Source: Bacteroidota bacterium (GTDB taxonomy: Bacteria > Bacteroidota > Bacteroidia > Bacteroidales > Paludibacteraceae). From it: a stretch of 64,000 nucleotides of DNA. The notes beneath the pieces are model-generated. The model did not search any database. It saw only the letters and a list, made by a program, of their open reading frames with translations, and was not told where the DNA came from. Below, piece by piece: positions 1-10,580 of the stretch. How positions within the stretch are numbered: position 1 is the first letter of the stretch; the number at the start of each line of letters is the position of its first letter. Made by a program: the position numbers and the translations under genes. Where the stretch lies: NCBI GenBank assembly GCA_021779195.1, contig JAJYBB010000010.1:45199-109198 (forward strand). The letters run 5' to 3'.

Positions 1-1
1 A

Positions 2-1900
2 TTAAATATAAGTCCCGGAAGTTACATGTATCAATTGGTTCTCGATACTGCTCAGAATGCCGATCCCAATAATCCGGACAAAGTAGACAACGGGTATGGA
101 AAATTTAATTCCATACTTCAGATTGCAGGCAATAATGATAAATACCCCAAAATTTATACCGACAAATTTAATAATAAAACCATCAAACTCCTCACTTTAA
201 ACGATATAAAACAAGTATTTATTTATTGGCAAAACTACCTGTTACCGGCAAATTTTATTGACATTGATGAAGGCGAAATATATTTTAAAATTCCAATCGA
301 AGCTAAAAAATTACGACGCTCGTTTATCCGGGTTTGGGCAGAAAATGATTATGGCGTAAGCAATGACCTCCTTATTCCTCTTGAAAATGGAGAAGTACTC
401 ACCCGTTCATCTGATTTGACACGCGAAGATAAACAAACTCAAATCATGTATTTCGCCTTAATCGATCGGTTTAAAGATGGTGATATAACAAATGATCATC
501 CCTTAAACAGACCCGATGTAAACCATAAAGTGGATTTTTGGGGAGGCGATTTAGCTGGTATAAAACAGGAAATTGATAATAACTATTTCAAAAATTTAGG
601 GGTGAATACCATATGGATTTCGCCTGTAAATCAAAATCCTTTAGATCCATGGGGATACTATGCTCCAATGAAAACCAAATTTTCGGGATATCACGGTTAT
701 TGGCCCATTTCTTCATCAAAAGTTGATTTTCGGTTCGGTACAAACAATGAATTGAAAAGCCTGGTTTCGGATGCTCATAAAAACAATATCAATGTTTTAC
801 TCGATTACGTAGCACATCATGTACATATCGAACATCCGTTCTACAAAGAACATCCCGGGTGGACAACCCCCTTGCACTTACCTGATGGAACTTTAAACAC
901 CGAGCGATGGAACGACCACAGGCTGACTACTTGGTTCGACACATTTTTACCTACGCTTGACCTTTCGAATCCAAAAGTAGTAGATATGATGACAGACTCC
1001 GCTATGTTCTGGATTAAAAATTTCAATTTAGATGGATTCCGCCACGATGCCACTAAACACATTACCGACCAGTTCTGGCGTGAATTGACCCTCAAAATTA
1101 AAAAATTTAACCACGGAACAAGTCTTTACCAGATTGGCGAAACTTACGGAAGCCCTGAATTAATAAGCAGTTACCTCACCACAGGCATGTTGGATGGTCA
1201 ATTTGATTTCAATGTGTACGACATTGCCAACACTACTTTTGCAGGAGTAGGCGGTAGTAATCTTCAACAGGTGAACACCATTCTCAATGCAAGTTTATAT
1301 ACGTATGGAAGTCACAATTTAATGGGAAATATATCGGGGAACCACGATAAACCACGTTTTATGGCGTATGCTTCGGGAGATTTAAAATTTGGAGAAGATT
1401 CAAAAACAGCCGGTTGGATGCGAAATATTGGGATCACCGATTCTACTGCCTATGACAAATTATTCTTGATGCATACATTCAATATGACCATTCCGGGCAT
1501 TCCTGTCATTTTTTATGGCGACGAAATCGGATTAACCGGTGCCAATGATCCCGACTGTAGACGGATGATGGTATTTGATGGTTGGAACAATCGCGAGAAA
1601 AAACTTTGGAATGAAGTTTCAACACTGACGCATCTACGGGCAGAACATCCGGTGCTCGTTTACGGTGATTTGATAAACATTCAGAATTTTGCTCACAGTT
1701 GGATTTATGCAAGAAAATATTTTGGGCAAACAGCGATTATCATTATCAATAATTCATCTAAAATTAAGCATCTCGAAACCGAATTACCTGATTTCTTGAA
1801 TACCGATGAATTAAATGCAACCTTTCATAACCCTTTTGTGATAAAAAAACATAAAATCAGCATTACGCTGCAGGCTTACAGTGCAGAGATTTTAATATAA
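2..1900 (+). CDS. GH13 alpha-amylase family protein with N-terminal E-set/glycogen-binding-like domain(s); 5' end lies outside the window
   Basis: The reading frame is open from base 2 upstream of the ORF-track Met at 26 (LNISPGSYMYQLVLDTAQNADPNNPDKVDNGYGKFNS). GH13 motifs present: DGFRHDATKH, IGETYGS, NHDKPR. Confidence 0.92.
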   Translation, partial: LNISPGSYMYQLVLDTAQNADPNNPDKVDNGYGKFNSILQIAGNNDKYPKIYTDKFNNKTIKLLTLNDIKQVFIYWQNYLLPANFIDIDEGEIYFKIPIEAKKLRRSFIRVWAENDYGVSNDLLIPLENGEVLTRSSDLTREDKQTQIMYFALIDRFKDGDITNDHPLNRPDVNHKVDFWGGDLAGIKQEIDNNYFKNLGVNTIWISPVNQNPLDPWGYYAPMKTKFSGYHGYWPISSSKVDFRFGTNNELKSLVSDAHKNNINVLLDYVAHHVHIEHPFYKEHPGWTTPLHLPDGTLNTERWNDHRLTTWFDTFLPTLDLSNPKVVDMMTDSAMFWIKNFNLDGFRHDATKHITDQFWRELTLKIKKFNHGTSLYQIGETYGSPELISSYLTTGMLDGQFDFNVYDIANTTFAGVGGSNLQQVNTILNASLYTYGSHNLMGNISGNHDKPRFMAYASGDLKFGEDSKTAGWMRNIGITDSTAYDKLFLMHTFNMTIPGIPVIFYGDEIGLTGANDPDCRRMMVFDGWNNREKKLWNEVSTLTHLRAEHPVLVYGDLINIQNFAHSWIYARKYFGQTAIIIINNSSKIKHLETELPDFLNTDELNATFHNPFVIKKHKISITLQAYSAEILI

Positions 1901-2012
1901 ACACCTTGAAGAAAACGATTTTTCCGATTGGAGTTTCAGGCAATATTATTTAACGAAAATATTTTTCCAGCGCAATCGGGCAACTCAAAACTTAACATAT
2001 TTAATCAAAAAT

Positions 2013-2510
2013 ATGATCAAACTTAAAAACAGTGATTTGGCTACCGAAGCCAAAAAAGGAATGGACGAATTTCTACGCTTATTCACGGATGCTTACCTCC
2101 AAACCGTTGGAGGTAGATTATCGTCCGAAAACATGCAATTATTAAACAGTAGCCAACATACGTTGCTGGCTTATCGTTTTTTTCAGGACGAAATGCGTGA
2201 AGGCGGTTTTGTACAACTTATCCAAAACGGGTATGGCGGATATATTTTCGGAAATCCTTTTGCCAAAGCCTTAAAACAATTTGGAGCTATCGAAATGGGA
2301 AAACTCATTTATAAAGCCCGCGAAATATATGACCCGAATAAAACGATTCTCGAACGAGAAACAACCGATGAAGAGTTTAATGCAATGTATGTAGATTTTC
2401 AAGAATTTGATGAACTTGAAGAAATTTATTTTGATATAGAAGAAGATCAAACCGCTTTAATTGCATCCTATGTCGATGAACACATTGAAAATTTTGCAGA
2501 AATCATCTAA
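2013..2510 (+). CDS. DUF4375 / DMP19-like domain protein
   Basis: 165 aa ORF; HTLLAYRFFQDEMREGGFVQLIQNGYGGYIF...NPFAKALKQFGA resembles the DUF4375 family. Confidence 0.65.
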   Translation: MIKLKNSDLATEAKKGMDEFLRLFTDAYLQTVGGRLSSENMQLLNSSQHTLLAYRFFQDEMREGGFVQLIQNGYGGYIFGNPFAKALKQFGAIEMGKLIYKAREIYDPNKTILERETTDEEFNAMYVDFQEFDELEEIYFDIEEDQTALIASYVDEHIENFAEII

Positions 2511-2529
2511 AACGTAAATTATTAAAACT

Positions 2530-2562
2530 AAAACGCGAACCGTTTCACCCGATTCGCGTTTT
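2530..2562. terminator. Hairpin between convergent DUF4375 gene and thrS
   Basis: aaaacgcgaa / ttcgcgtttt 10-bp stem followed by a T-tract. Confidence 0.7.
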
Positions 2563-2588
2563 TTATCTTGATTCTTGTCTCTATATAA

Positions 2589-4538
2589 TTAGATCGCTTC
2601 TGCTTGTTTGATTAAACTATCCACCTCATTGGTAATCAGTTTGGCAAAGTCAGCTACTTTCATGGTTCCTTTGTCTCCTTCACCCTGACGGCGAACGGAA
2701 ACTTCAGCATTTTCGGCTTCTTTTTCACCAACGATAAGCATATACGGAATACGTTTCAATTCGTTATCACGAATTTTACGCCCAATTTTTTCGTTACGGT
2801 CGTCAACCGTTACACGAATATCCTGCATATTCATTTCTTTGGCAATCTGGAATGCATAGTCGTTGAATTTTTCGCTGATAGGCAACACAACAACCTGATC
2901 GGGAGTTAACCACAACGGAAATTTACCGGCAGTATGCTCGATCAGTACAGCCACAAAACGCTCCATCGAACCAAACGGTGCACGGTGGATCATTACTGGG
3001 CGGTGCTTTTGGTTGTCGTCGCCGGTATATTCCAGCTCAAAACGTTCGGGTAAATTATAATCCACTTGTATGGTTCCCAACTGCCACTTACGACCAATAG
3101 CATCACGTACCATAAAGTCAAGTTTCGGTCCGTAAAAAGCAGCTTCACCAGTTTCGACTTTAGCTTTCAAACCTTTTTCGGCACACGCTTCCACAATGGC
3201 ACTTTCTGCTTTTTCCCAATTTTCATCAGAACCAATATATTTCTCTTTGTTGTTCGGATCGCGCAACGAAATCTGAGCTTCAAAGTTTTTAAATTCCAAT
3301 GCATTAAAAATAATAAAGATAATATCCATTACTTTCAGGAATTCATCCTTCACTTGGTCGGGACGGCAGAAAATGTGTGCATCGTCCTGCGTGAAACTGC
3401 GTACACGAGTCAATCCGTGCAACTCACCGCTTTGTTCGTAACGATAAACCGTTCCAAATTCAGCAAAACGCAACGGTAGGTCTTTGTACGAACGGGGTTT
3501 GAACTTGTAAATCTCGCAGTGGTGTGGACAATTCATTGGTTTCAACAGGTATTCTTCACCTTCTTCGGGAGTATGTATCGGTTGGAACGAATCCTTGCCG
3601 TATTTGGCATAGTGACCGGAAGTAACGTATAATTGTTTATTTCCGATATGTGGAGTCATTACCTGTTGGTAATCAAAACGACGTTGGATTTTTTTCAAAA
3701 AATCTTCCAATCGTAAGCGTAAAGCTGTTCCACGAGGCAACCACATGGGTAGTCCTTTGCCTACCATTTCGGAGAACATGAACAGTTCCAATTCCTTACC
3801 TATCTTACGATGATCACGCTTTTTTGCTTCTTCAAGCAACACCAGGTATTCATCCAGCATTTTCTTTTTAGGGAAACTAATACCGTAAATGCGGGTTAGC
3901 ATTTTTCGTTTCTCGTCGCCACGCCAGTAGGCTCCGGCAACGCTCAATATTTTAATAGCTTTAATTTCACCGGTGTTCGGCAAGTGCGGACCGCGACAAA
4001 GATCAGTAAAATTACCTTGTGTATATAATGTAATTGTTCCGTCTGTCAAATCATTAATCATCTCTGTTTTGTACACCTCACCTATATCACCAAAACGTTT
4101 CAACGCATCAGCTTTACTAATATCACTGCGTACAATTGCTTCTTTGCGAGAGGTAAGTTCAATCATTTTGGCTTCAATGGCAGGCAAATCAGTTTCTTTA
4201 ATTGAAACTTCACCCGGATCCACGTCGTAGTAGAAACCGTTTTCGATTGCCGGACCGATACCGAATTTTATGCCCGGATACAACTCCTGAAGGGCTTCGG
4301 CCATTAAGTGGGCAGACGAATGCCAGTAAGCATGTTTTGCTTCTTCATCGTCCCATTTATGCAATTTAATGGTTGCATCGGTTTCGATAGGACGGGTTAA
4401 ATCCCAAATTTCGTTATTTACTGTTATTGCAAGCACTTCCTGTGCTAAGCGTGAGCTGATACTTTCAGCCAATTGGAGTCCGGTTATGCCTTTGGCAAAT
4501 TCGCGAACCGAACCATCGGGGAATGTTACTTTAATCAT
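2589..4538 (-). CDS. thrS: Threonine--tRNA ligase
   Basis: 649 aa with TGS N-terminus, class II aaRS motifs ([56 protein letters not shown]) and anticodon-binding domain. Confidence 0.98.
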   Translation of the reverse strand: MIKVTFPDGSVREFAKGITGLQLAESISSRLAQEVLAITVNNEIWDLTRPIETDATIKLHKWDDEEAKHAYWHSSAHLMAEALQELYPGIKFGIGPAIENGFYYDVDPGEVSIKETDLPAIEAKMIELTSRKEAIVRSDISKADALKRFGDIGEVYKTEMINDLTDGTITLYTQGNFTDLCRGPHLPNTGEIKAIKILSVAGAYWRGDEKRKMLTRIYGISFPKKKMLDEYLVLLEEAKKRDHRKIGKELELFMFSEMVGKGLPMWLPRGTALRLRLEDFLKKIQRRFDYQQVMTPHIGNKQLYVTSGHYAKYGKDSFQPIHTPEEGEEYLLKPMNCPHHCEIYKFKPRSYKDLPLRFAEFGTVYRYEQSGELHGLTRVRSFTQDDAHIFCRPDQVKDEFLKVMDIIFIIFNALEFKNFEAQISLRDPNNKEKYIGSDENWEKAESAIVEACAEKGLKAKVETGEAAFYGPKLDFMVRDAIGRKWQLGTIQVDYNLPERFELEYTGDDNQKHRPVMIHRAPFGSMERFVAVLIEHTAGKFPLWLTPDQVVVLPISEKFNDYAFQIAKEMNMQDIRVTVDDRNEKIGRKIRDNELKRIPYMLIVGEKEAENAEVSVRRQGEGDKGTMKVADFAKLITNEVDSLIKQAEAI

Positions 4539-4578
4539 GTTTTTTGAACCTTACAAATGGTTTTTAAATGTTGAAATG

Positions 4579-4586
4579 CAAAGATA
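4579..4586 (-). promoter_or_regulatory. Putative Bacteroidetes -7 element (TATCTTTG) upstream of thrS
   Basis: Reverse complement reads TTGTATCTTTGCA about 45 bp upstream of the start codon. Confidence 0.5.
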
Positions 4587-4664
4587 CAATTTTTTTTGCC
4601 GAATATATGTTGACATATCCTGCATTCATCAAAAGATTTTAGAATAAAAAAAGGGGGACAATGG

Positions 4665-5435
4665 CTATTCGTTCAGTCTTTGCATCAAAAGTTTCACGCC
4701 GGTTTTCACATCGTTACTTTCCTGCAATGCTTTAATAAAGGCACTTCCAATGATGGCTCCAGAAGAAAAACGATTGACCATTTTGCGGGTAGCTTTATTA
4801 GAAATTCCAAAACCGATTAAACGCGGATTTTTCAAATGCATATCATTAATCCTATTAAAATACTCCACTCGGTTATCAAACGAACTTTGCGTACCGGTAA
4901 CAGCAGCCGAAGAAACCATGTAAATAAAGCCATTGGTATGAAGATCAATTTCACGGATGCGCGCTTCAGAAGTTTCGGGAGTAATCAGAAAAATAAATTC
5001 CAAACCAAATCGTTCGGAAATCGATTTATATTTGTTCAGAAAATCTGACATAGGCAAATCGGGTATAATCATGCCATCAATACCCACGCGCTGACATTCA
5101 CTACAAAAATTTTCGAATCCAAACTGCATAATCGGGTTTAAATAGCCCATTATAATCAGCGGAATATGTATTTCATTCCGAACAGAAGTAAGTTGCTGAA
5201 ACAATTTTCGGATACTCATACCATTTTGTAACGCCTTATGGCTGCTATTTTGAATAACAATACCATCGGCCATCGGATCGGAAAAAGGCACCCCAATTTC
5301 AATCAGATCAATTCCTTGTTGCTGCAATGCACTGATTACTGGAAGGGTATCTTCCAGCTTCGGGTATCCGGCAGTGAAATATACGGATAAAATTTGTTCA
5401 TTCTTCTGTTCAAATAATCGATTAATTCTATTCAT
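4665..5435 (-). CDS. trpA: Tryptophan synthase alpha chain
   Basis: 256 aa; LIEIGVPFSDPMADGIVIQ catalytic motif and TIM-barrel phosphate-binding IIGSAFIKAL. Confidence 0.97.
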   Translation of the reverse strand: MNRINRLFEQKNEQILSVYFTAGYPKLEDTLPVISALQQQGIDLIEIGVPFSDPMADGIVIQNSSHKALQNGMSIRKLFQQLTSVRNEIHIPLIIMGYLNPIMQFGFENFCSECQRVGIDGMIIPDLPMSDFLNKYKSISERFGLEFIFLITPETSEARIREIDLHTNGFIYMVSSAAVTGTQSSFDNRVEYFNRINDMHLKNPRLIGFGISNKATRKMVNRFSSGAIIGSAFIKALQESNDVKTGVKLLMQRLNE

Positions 5436-5507
5436 TTTTTGATAATTTATTTATTCTATTCAGAATATTTATTTTGAAATTCAAAAATAGAGATTATATC
5501 ATTTAGA

Positions 5508-6674
5508 TCAATACTCAAAACGTCCGAATTCGCTTTCGATCAGTAATTCTTTATTGTCCGAAGCTTCGCAATAGCCAATTATTTGTGCATCGATTCCAAA
5601 TGATTTTGAAACTTCAATAACGGTTGAAGCAAATTCCGAAGGCAGATAAATCTCCAATCGGTGTCCCATGTTAAAAACCTTGTACATTTCTTTCCATTCA
5701 GTTCCGGATTGTTCCTGAATTAACCTGAAAAGTGGAGGAATAGTGAAAAGATTATTTTTTACAACTTTCAAGTTATCAATAAAATGCAGAATTTTAGTTT
5801 GGGCACCACCCGAACAGTGAACCATTCCATGAATTTGCGGACGAATTTCAGCAAGCAATTTTTTAACCACAGGAGCATAGGTTCGGGTGGGAGATAAAAC
5901 GAGTTTTCCGGCATCAATTCCCAACGCTGAAATTTCATCGGTCAATTTATACGAACCCGAATAGGCCAATTCTCGAGGAATATCGGGATTATAACTTTCG
6001 GGATATTTTATGGCTAAATAATTTTCAAAAACATCATGGCGTGCCGAAGTCAAACCATTACTCCCCATACCGCCATTATAGTCCATTTCATAAGTCGCCT
6101 TCCCCGAAGATGACAATCCGACAATCACATCGCCGGCTTGAATATTGCCGTTGTCGATCACATCAGACCGTTTCATGCGACAAGTAACCGTACTATCAAC
6201 AATGATGGTACGAACCAAATCGCCCACATCAGCAGTTTCGCCTCCGGTGGGATAAATATGAACACCCATTTCACTTAACACTTCTACTAACTCATTGGTA
6301 CCATTAATAATGGCAGAAATAACCTCACCCGGAATCAAATTTTTATTTCTTCCAATGGTCGACGAAAGCAAGATATTATCGGTGGCTCCCACGCAAAGCA
6401 AATCATCGATATTCATAATTAAAGCATCCTGGGCAATACCTTTCCAAACGGATAAATCACCTGTTTCGCGCCAATATACGTAAGCCAAAGCAGATTTTGT
6501 ACCGGCTCCGTCGGCATGCATGATGTTACAATATTCAGGGTCATTGCCCAGAAAATCAGGAATTAATTTACAAAATGCCTTTGGATAAAGACCTTTATCA
6601 ATATTTTTGATGGCATTGTGCACATCTTCTTTCGATGCCGAAACTCCTCTTAAATTATACCGTAGATCACTCAT
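5508..6674 (-). CDS. purM: Phosphoribosylformylglycinamidine cyclo-ligase (AIR synthase), Bacteroidetes type
   Basis: MSDLRYNLRGVSASKEDVHNAIKNIDKGLYPKAFCKLIPD...HADGAGTKSALAY...IYPTGGETADVGD. Start moved to M8 of the track ORF. Confidence 0.9.
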   Translation of the reverse strand: MSDLRYNLRGVSASKEDVHNAIKNIDKGLYPKAFCKLIPDFLGNDPEYCNIMHADGAGTKSALAYVYWRETGDLSVWKGIAQDALIMNIDDLLCVGATDNILLSSTIGRNKNLIPGEVISAIINGTNELVEVLSEMGVHIYPTGGETADVGDLVRTIIVDSTVTCRMKRSDVIDNGNIQAGDVIVGLSSSGKATYEMDYNGGMGSNGLTSARHDVFENYLAIKYPESYNPDIPRELAYSGSYKLTDEISALGIDAGKLVLSPTRTYAPVVKKLLAEIRPQIHGMVHCSGGAQTKILHFIDNLKVVKNNLFTIPPLFRLIQEQSGTEWKEMYKVFNMGHRLEIYLPSEFASTVIEVSKSFGIDAQIIGYCEASDNKELLIESEFGRFEY

Positions 6675-6715
6675 GATTATTGTTGTTGAATTCAAATTAA
6701 TTGTATATTAGCATA

Positions 6716-9391
6716 TTATCGTCCCGAATCATGGATCATTTTCTGAATTTTCTGATTGAATTTATCCTCTTTCAGTAATTGTTCTAATGTTATATGCATC
6801 CTGTAACACCAAAAATTTCGGGGATTACTGGGCACGTTGATACGTTCGGCAAAAGGATGTTCAAGACAAAGTGTAGATTCTAAAGCCATCCAATCCTGCC
6901 AAGGCAAAATTACAAACATGGCTTTCGAGTCCAAATGTTGCTCAATTATACGCTCAGCAATCCAACTATCGCAAGTTGCAGGTGCAGGTCCTTGTAAACC
7001 CAATGCACGGTTATAAAAACGCTGCGTGATAACCGTATCTTCTTCCCACCATGCCCGTAAAGGATTCATATCGTGAGTAGAAGTAGTACAAACCGAACGG
7101 TATGGCGCATCATCGGGCATGGCAAATTCGGTATTCGGTTTTTTAGGCATTCGTTGAATTTCAAGACTCAGAATTTCTAGAATATCCATCACTTCGGGAA
7201 CCGAATCGGGTACCATGCCTAAATCCTCGCCACAAACCAACATATTGGTAGCCGAAATAAGAGCAGGTAACTTTTTTAATGCTTCCTGCTTCCAAAATTC
7301 AGAATGCCGATGATAAAAATAATCCACGTAAATCCGATCAAGCAAGCGACGAGTTTCATCAGATAAATCTCTGAATGATGCTGTATTGTGCATGACAATA
7401 CGGGGGTGAAATTTATTTATATCATGTAAATCTCTGACAAACAACACCTCGCAATGAAGCATATAAAGTCCATCGCGCACAAGAACTTCTTTATTCCCAA
7501 AATTATATCCAAGCGAAGCAAAATGCGATTCAATCTTTTTTTGAGTATTAAATTCGGGTTTAAACTTATAATTTTGCCATCCATCAGGCTCTAAAAATTC
7601 GCGAATTACATCATCGGTATATTTTCCAAAAGTGGCATATAATACATGTTCTTTTAAATATGGTTTCAGAAATCGATTCTCATCCCAACGCAATCCTTTC
7701 GATTCTAATTCACTCTTTGAAAACGGTAAAGCAGGCTGAAAACTCCCTGTAAGTCCCCAGACTGCATCGACAGGAATACCCCAGATTCTAAAAAAACCAA
7801 GGATATGATCAATCCGATAAGCATCGAAATATTCTGCTAATTTCTGAAAACGCTTTTGCCACCATTGATAACCGTTTGTTGCCATTATCTCCCAGTTATA
7901 AGTTGGGAAACCCCAGTTTTGTCCGGTTGCCGAAAAATCATCAGGAGGAGCTCCTGCCTGCAAATCAGTATTAAACAATTCAGGATCGACCCAGGCATCA
8001 ACACTGCGCGGACTTACACCGATTGGAATATCACCTTTCAATGTAACACCCCTTGAACGTGCATATTCATGCACAGCAACCAATTGTTTATGTAAATGAT
8101 ATTGAAGAAAATAGTGAATGGCGATTTCAGGATAATGGGGCAAATCAGGCGATGAAAATTCTTCAATTTCATTCCAATTAAAATGTTGAAAATTTGACCA
8201 TTTTGAAAATTCAGGAGTTCCGTTTAAATCGCGTAAATATGAAAATGCAGCATAGGGAATAAGCCATTCCTTATTTTTTTTAAAAAAAAGTAAATAATCA
8301 TCAGATGCAAAAACAGTAGGGCTTTCCTGCGGAAAAATGGCTTTAAAAAATTCCCATTTTGCATTCATAACATGCTGATAATCGGAAAATGTTTTGGCAT
8401 TCAGCTCTTTCTTCAGTTTACTAAAATAATCTCTTTGATTTTTTGATTTCAGCTTTCCAAGCCCATCAAGATGAAGATAAATCGGATGCAATGCATATAC
8501 TGAAACTGCATTGTAGGGATATGAGTCGTAATTGGAATGATATAAAATCGTGTCGTTAATTGGCAATGTCTGAATAATCCGCTGATCGGTAAGTTTTGTC
8601 CAATCAATAATTTTATAAAGATCATTAAATTCACCAATACCAAAACCTTCCTGACTACGAAGGGAAAAAACAGGAATTGCAACTCCGGCACCTTTCCATG
8701 AATCGATAATCCGTATAAAATGCTCATCATTAATGATATTCAACGCAGCTGAGTTAATACTCTCCACCAATCGGTTAGGTCCCCCACCCCATGCTAACAC
8801 TTTGTCAGTTTCAGTTTCGACTATTAAGTATTTATATTCGATCGGAAATTTTAATTTTGAAGCATCAATCCCTAAATTCCAGATCGGGAAACGACTTTCA
8901 TCTAACCGAATTTTATTATTCACATCCCAGTTTCCCAATACAGGTTGATTGCCAATGATTGCCAAATGTCTGTTGGGTTCCATTTGAGGACAATTAACCT
9001 GCAATATCAAGTTAATATTTGGGTCAATTGGATGTGTTTCAACAATATTCCTTTTGAAGAAACAATCAGCAAATGCTGTGGTGCAGAATGGACTCTCGCC
9101 GTACGAGCCACGCCAATTATCAACAATTATAACCTCAGATTTTAAAACCGGAAAAATCATTTTACGTATATTCCCATATTCTAAAAACATGGTTTGATCT
9201 GGGTTTTGAACAGCATATTGATATGAAATTTCTTGAAGCGGAATATCCACACTCAGTTCTAATGACCATTCCGAGTTTTTCCCAAATTGCATCGGCAAAA
9301 CCTTATATTGTTCATTATCTGATTGATGCCAAAGCAATATAACCGTTTGACCCCATTTGGTGATAAAATGAATTTTGAAATGAATTTTCAT
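6716..9391 (-). CDS. malQ: 4-alpha-glucanotransferase with N-terminal CBM20-like starch-binding domains
   Basis: 891 aa; GH77 motifs such as DIPIGVSPRSVDAWVDPELFN, YRIDHILGFFRIW, VCGEDLGMVPDSVPEVM, TSTHDMNPLRAWWEED. Confidence 0.95.
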   Translation of the reverse strand: MKIHFKIHFITKWGQTVILLWHQSDNEQYKVLPMQFGKNSEWSLELSVDIPLQEISYQYAVQNPDQTMFLEYGNIRKMIFPVLKSEVIIVDNWRGSYGESPFCTTAFADCFFKRNIVETHPIDPNINLILQVNCPQMEPNRHLAIIGNQPVLGNWDVNNKIRLDESRFPIWNLGIDASKLKFPIEYKYLIVETETDKVLAWGGGPNRLVESINSAALNIINDEHFIRIIDSWKGAGVAIPVFSLRSQEGFGIGEFNDLYKIIDWTKLTDQRIIQTLPINDTILYHSNYDSYPYNAVSVYALHPIYLHLDGLGKLKSKNQRDYFSKLKKELNAKTFSDYQHVMNAKWEFFKAIFPQESPTVFASDDYLLFFKKNKEWLIPYAAFSYLRDLNGTPEFSKWSNFQHFNWNEIEEFSSPDLPHYPEIAIHYFLQYHLHKQLVAVHEYARSRGVTLKGDIPIGVSPRSVDAWVDPELFNTDLQAGAPPDDFSATGQNWGFPTYNWEIMATNGYQWWQKRFQKLAEYFDAYRIDHILGFFRIWGIPVDAVWGLTGSFQPALPFSKSELESKGLRWDENRFLKPYLKEHVLYATFGKYTDDVIREFLEPDGWQNYKFKPEFNTQKKIESHFASLGYNFGNKEVLVRDGLYMLHCEVLFVRDLHDINKFHPRIVMHNTASFRDLSDETRRLLDRIYVDYFYHRHSEFWKQEALKKLPALISATNMLVCGEDLGMVPDSVPEVMDILEILSLEIQRMPKKPNTEFAMPDDAPYRSVCTTSTHDMNPLRAWWEEDTVITQRFYNRALGLQGPAPATCDSWIAERIIEQHLDSKAMFVILPWQDWMALESTLCLEHPFAERINVPSNPRNFWCYRMHITLEQLLKEDKFNQKIQKMIHDSGR

Positions 9392-9511
9392 ATCAATCGT
9401 TTCTTTAATAACGGTACAAATTTACGAAAATAAAATGAACCGAAATAGTGCAAAAAAATTAGAAACATAATCCGTTCAAAATTCATTTGGCGGTTATCAT
9501 GATTAACTAAC

Positions 9512-9541
9512 TTGATAATTCACATCAAATAAGTATATTTG
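9512..9541 (+). promoter_or_regulatory. Bacteroidetes-type promoter for the glycan operon
   Basis: TTG-N19-TATATTTG (ttgataattcacatcaaataagtatatttg), about 60 bp upstream of the first glycosyltransferase. Confidence 0.65.
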
Positions 9542-9600
9542 CAAGTCAAATTCATAGTTTAACCTATTTAATTGTAAAATTCAAATATCTATCAAAAAGC

Positions 9601-10572
9601 ATGTTTTCAGTCATCATTCCGCTATATAACAAAGCCGCCTACGTCGAAAAAGCCTTACTATCGGTGCTTTCTCAGACTTATCAGGAATTTGAGCTAATTG
9701 TGGTGAATGATGGTTCGACTGATGATGGATTTATTAATTTACAATTTAAAATGCGAAATTTAGAATTTGAACAGCCTGAACAGTTCAAAAAAGTTAAAAT
9801 TATTGATCAACCCAATCAGGGTGTTTCTGCAGCTCGTAACAATGGTGTTCATTCGGCCAATTTCGATTATATCGCATTTTTAGATGCAGATGATTGGTGG
9901 GAATCCACTTATTTACAAGAAATGAAAACCCTGATTGAGGCTTATCCTGAAAGCGGAATATATGGATGCAGTTATTATATTGTAAAAAATGGACGCAAAC
10001 ACATTGCTCCAATTGTCCTGAAACCTGATTTTAAAGCAGGTATTATCAATTATTTCAGGGTTTACGCCAACACACTTTGTATGCCACTCTGGACTGGCGC
10101 AACAATTATCAAAAAGGAGATTTTTGAATCGGAAAAAGGTTTTAAATTGAACCTGAAACTTGGCGAAGATTTCGATTTATGGGTTCGGGTGGCATCGCAT
10201 TATCCTGTTGCATTTCTGAATAAACCTTTAGCATATTATAATCAGGATGTGGAAATGGCAACCAGAGCAATTGGCTTTAAATTGTATGAACCGGAAGAAC
10301 ACATGTTATTTACTGATTATGCTAAGTTGATGAAAAATCCTGATTTTCGGTTATTATTTGAACGATTGGCAGTTTATAGCTTATTGCCTTATTATCTGGC
10401 AGACAAGAATATTCATCAGGTTAATCAAATATTAAGTTGCATTCACTGGAAGTATCACGGCATTAAATATTTTTTATTTTATAAAATTTTTCCTAAATCA
10501 TTTGTTCAGACATGGGTTAACCTCAATATAACTGGTTCTTCGTTGAAAAAAGTCATTTTAAAAAATTTTTAA
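9601..10572 (+). CDS. Family 2 glycosyltransferase
   Basis: MFSVIIPLYNKAAYVEKALLSVLSQTYQEFELIVVNDGSTDDG...FLDADDWW, a GT-A GT2 signature. Confidence 0.95.
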   Translation: MFSVIIPLYNKAAYVEKALLSVLSQTYQEFELIVVNDGSTDDGFINLQFKMRNLEFEQPEQFKKVKIIDQPNQGVSAARNNGVHSANFDYIAFLDADDWWESTYLQEMKTLIEAYPESGIYGCSYYIVKNGRKHIAPIVLKPDFKAGIINYFRVYANTLCMPLWTGATIIKKEIFESEKGFKLNLKLGEDFDLWVRVASHYPVAFLNKPLAYYNQDVEMATRAIGFKLYEPEEHMLFTDYAKLMKNPDFRLLFERLAVYSLLPYYLADKNIHQVNQILSCIHWKYHGIKYFLFYKIFPKSFVQTWVNLNITGSSLKKVILKNF

Positions 10573-10580
10573 TTGAAAAA

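Noticed and set aside
3066-3479. 137-aa ORF on + strand
   Set aside because: Antisense to thrS; no recognisable domain. Arises from the complementary strand of a strongly conserved gene.
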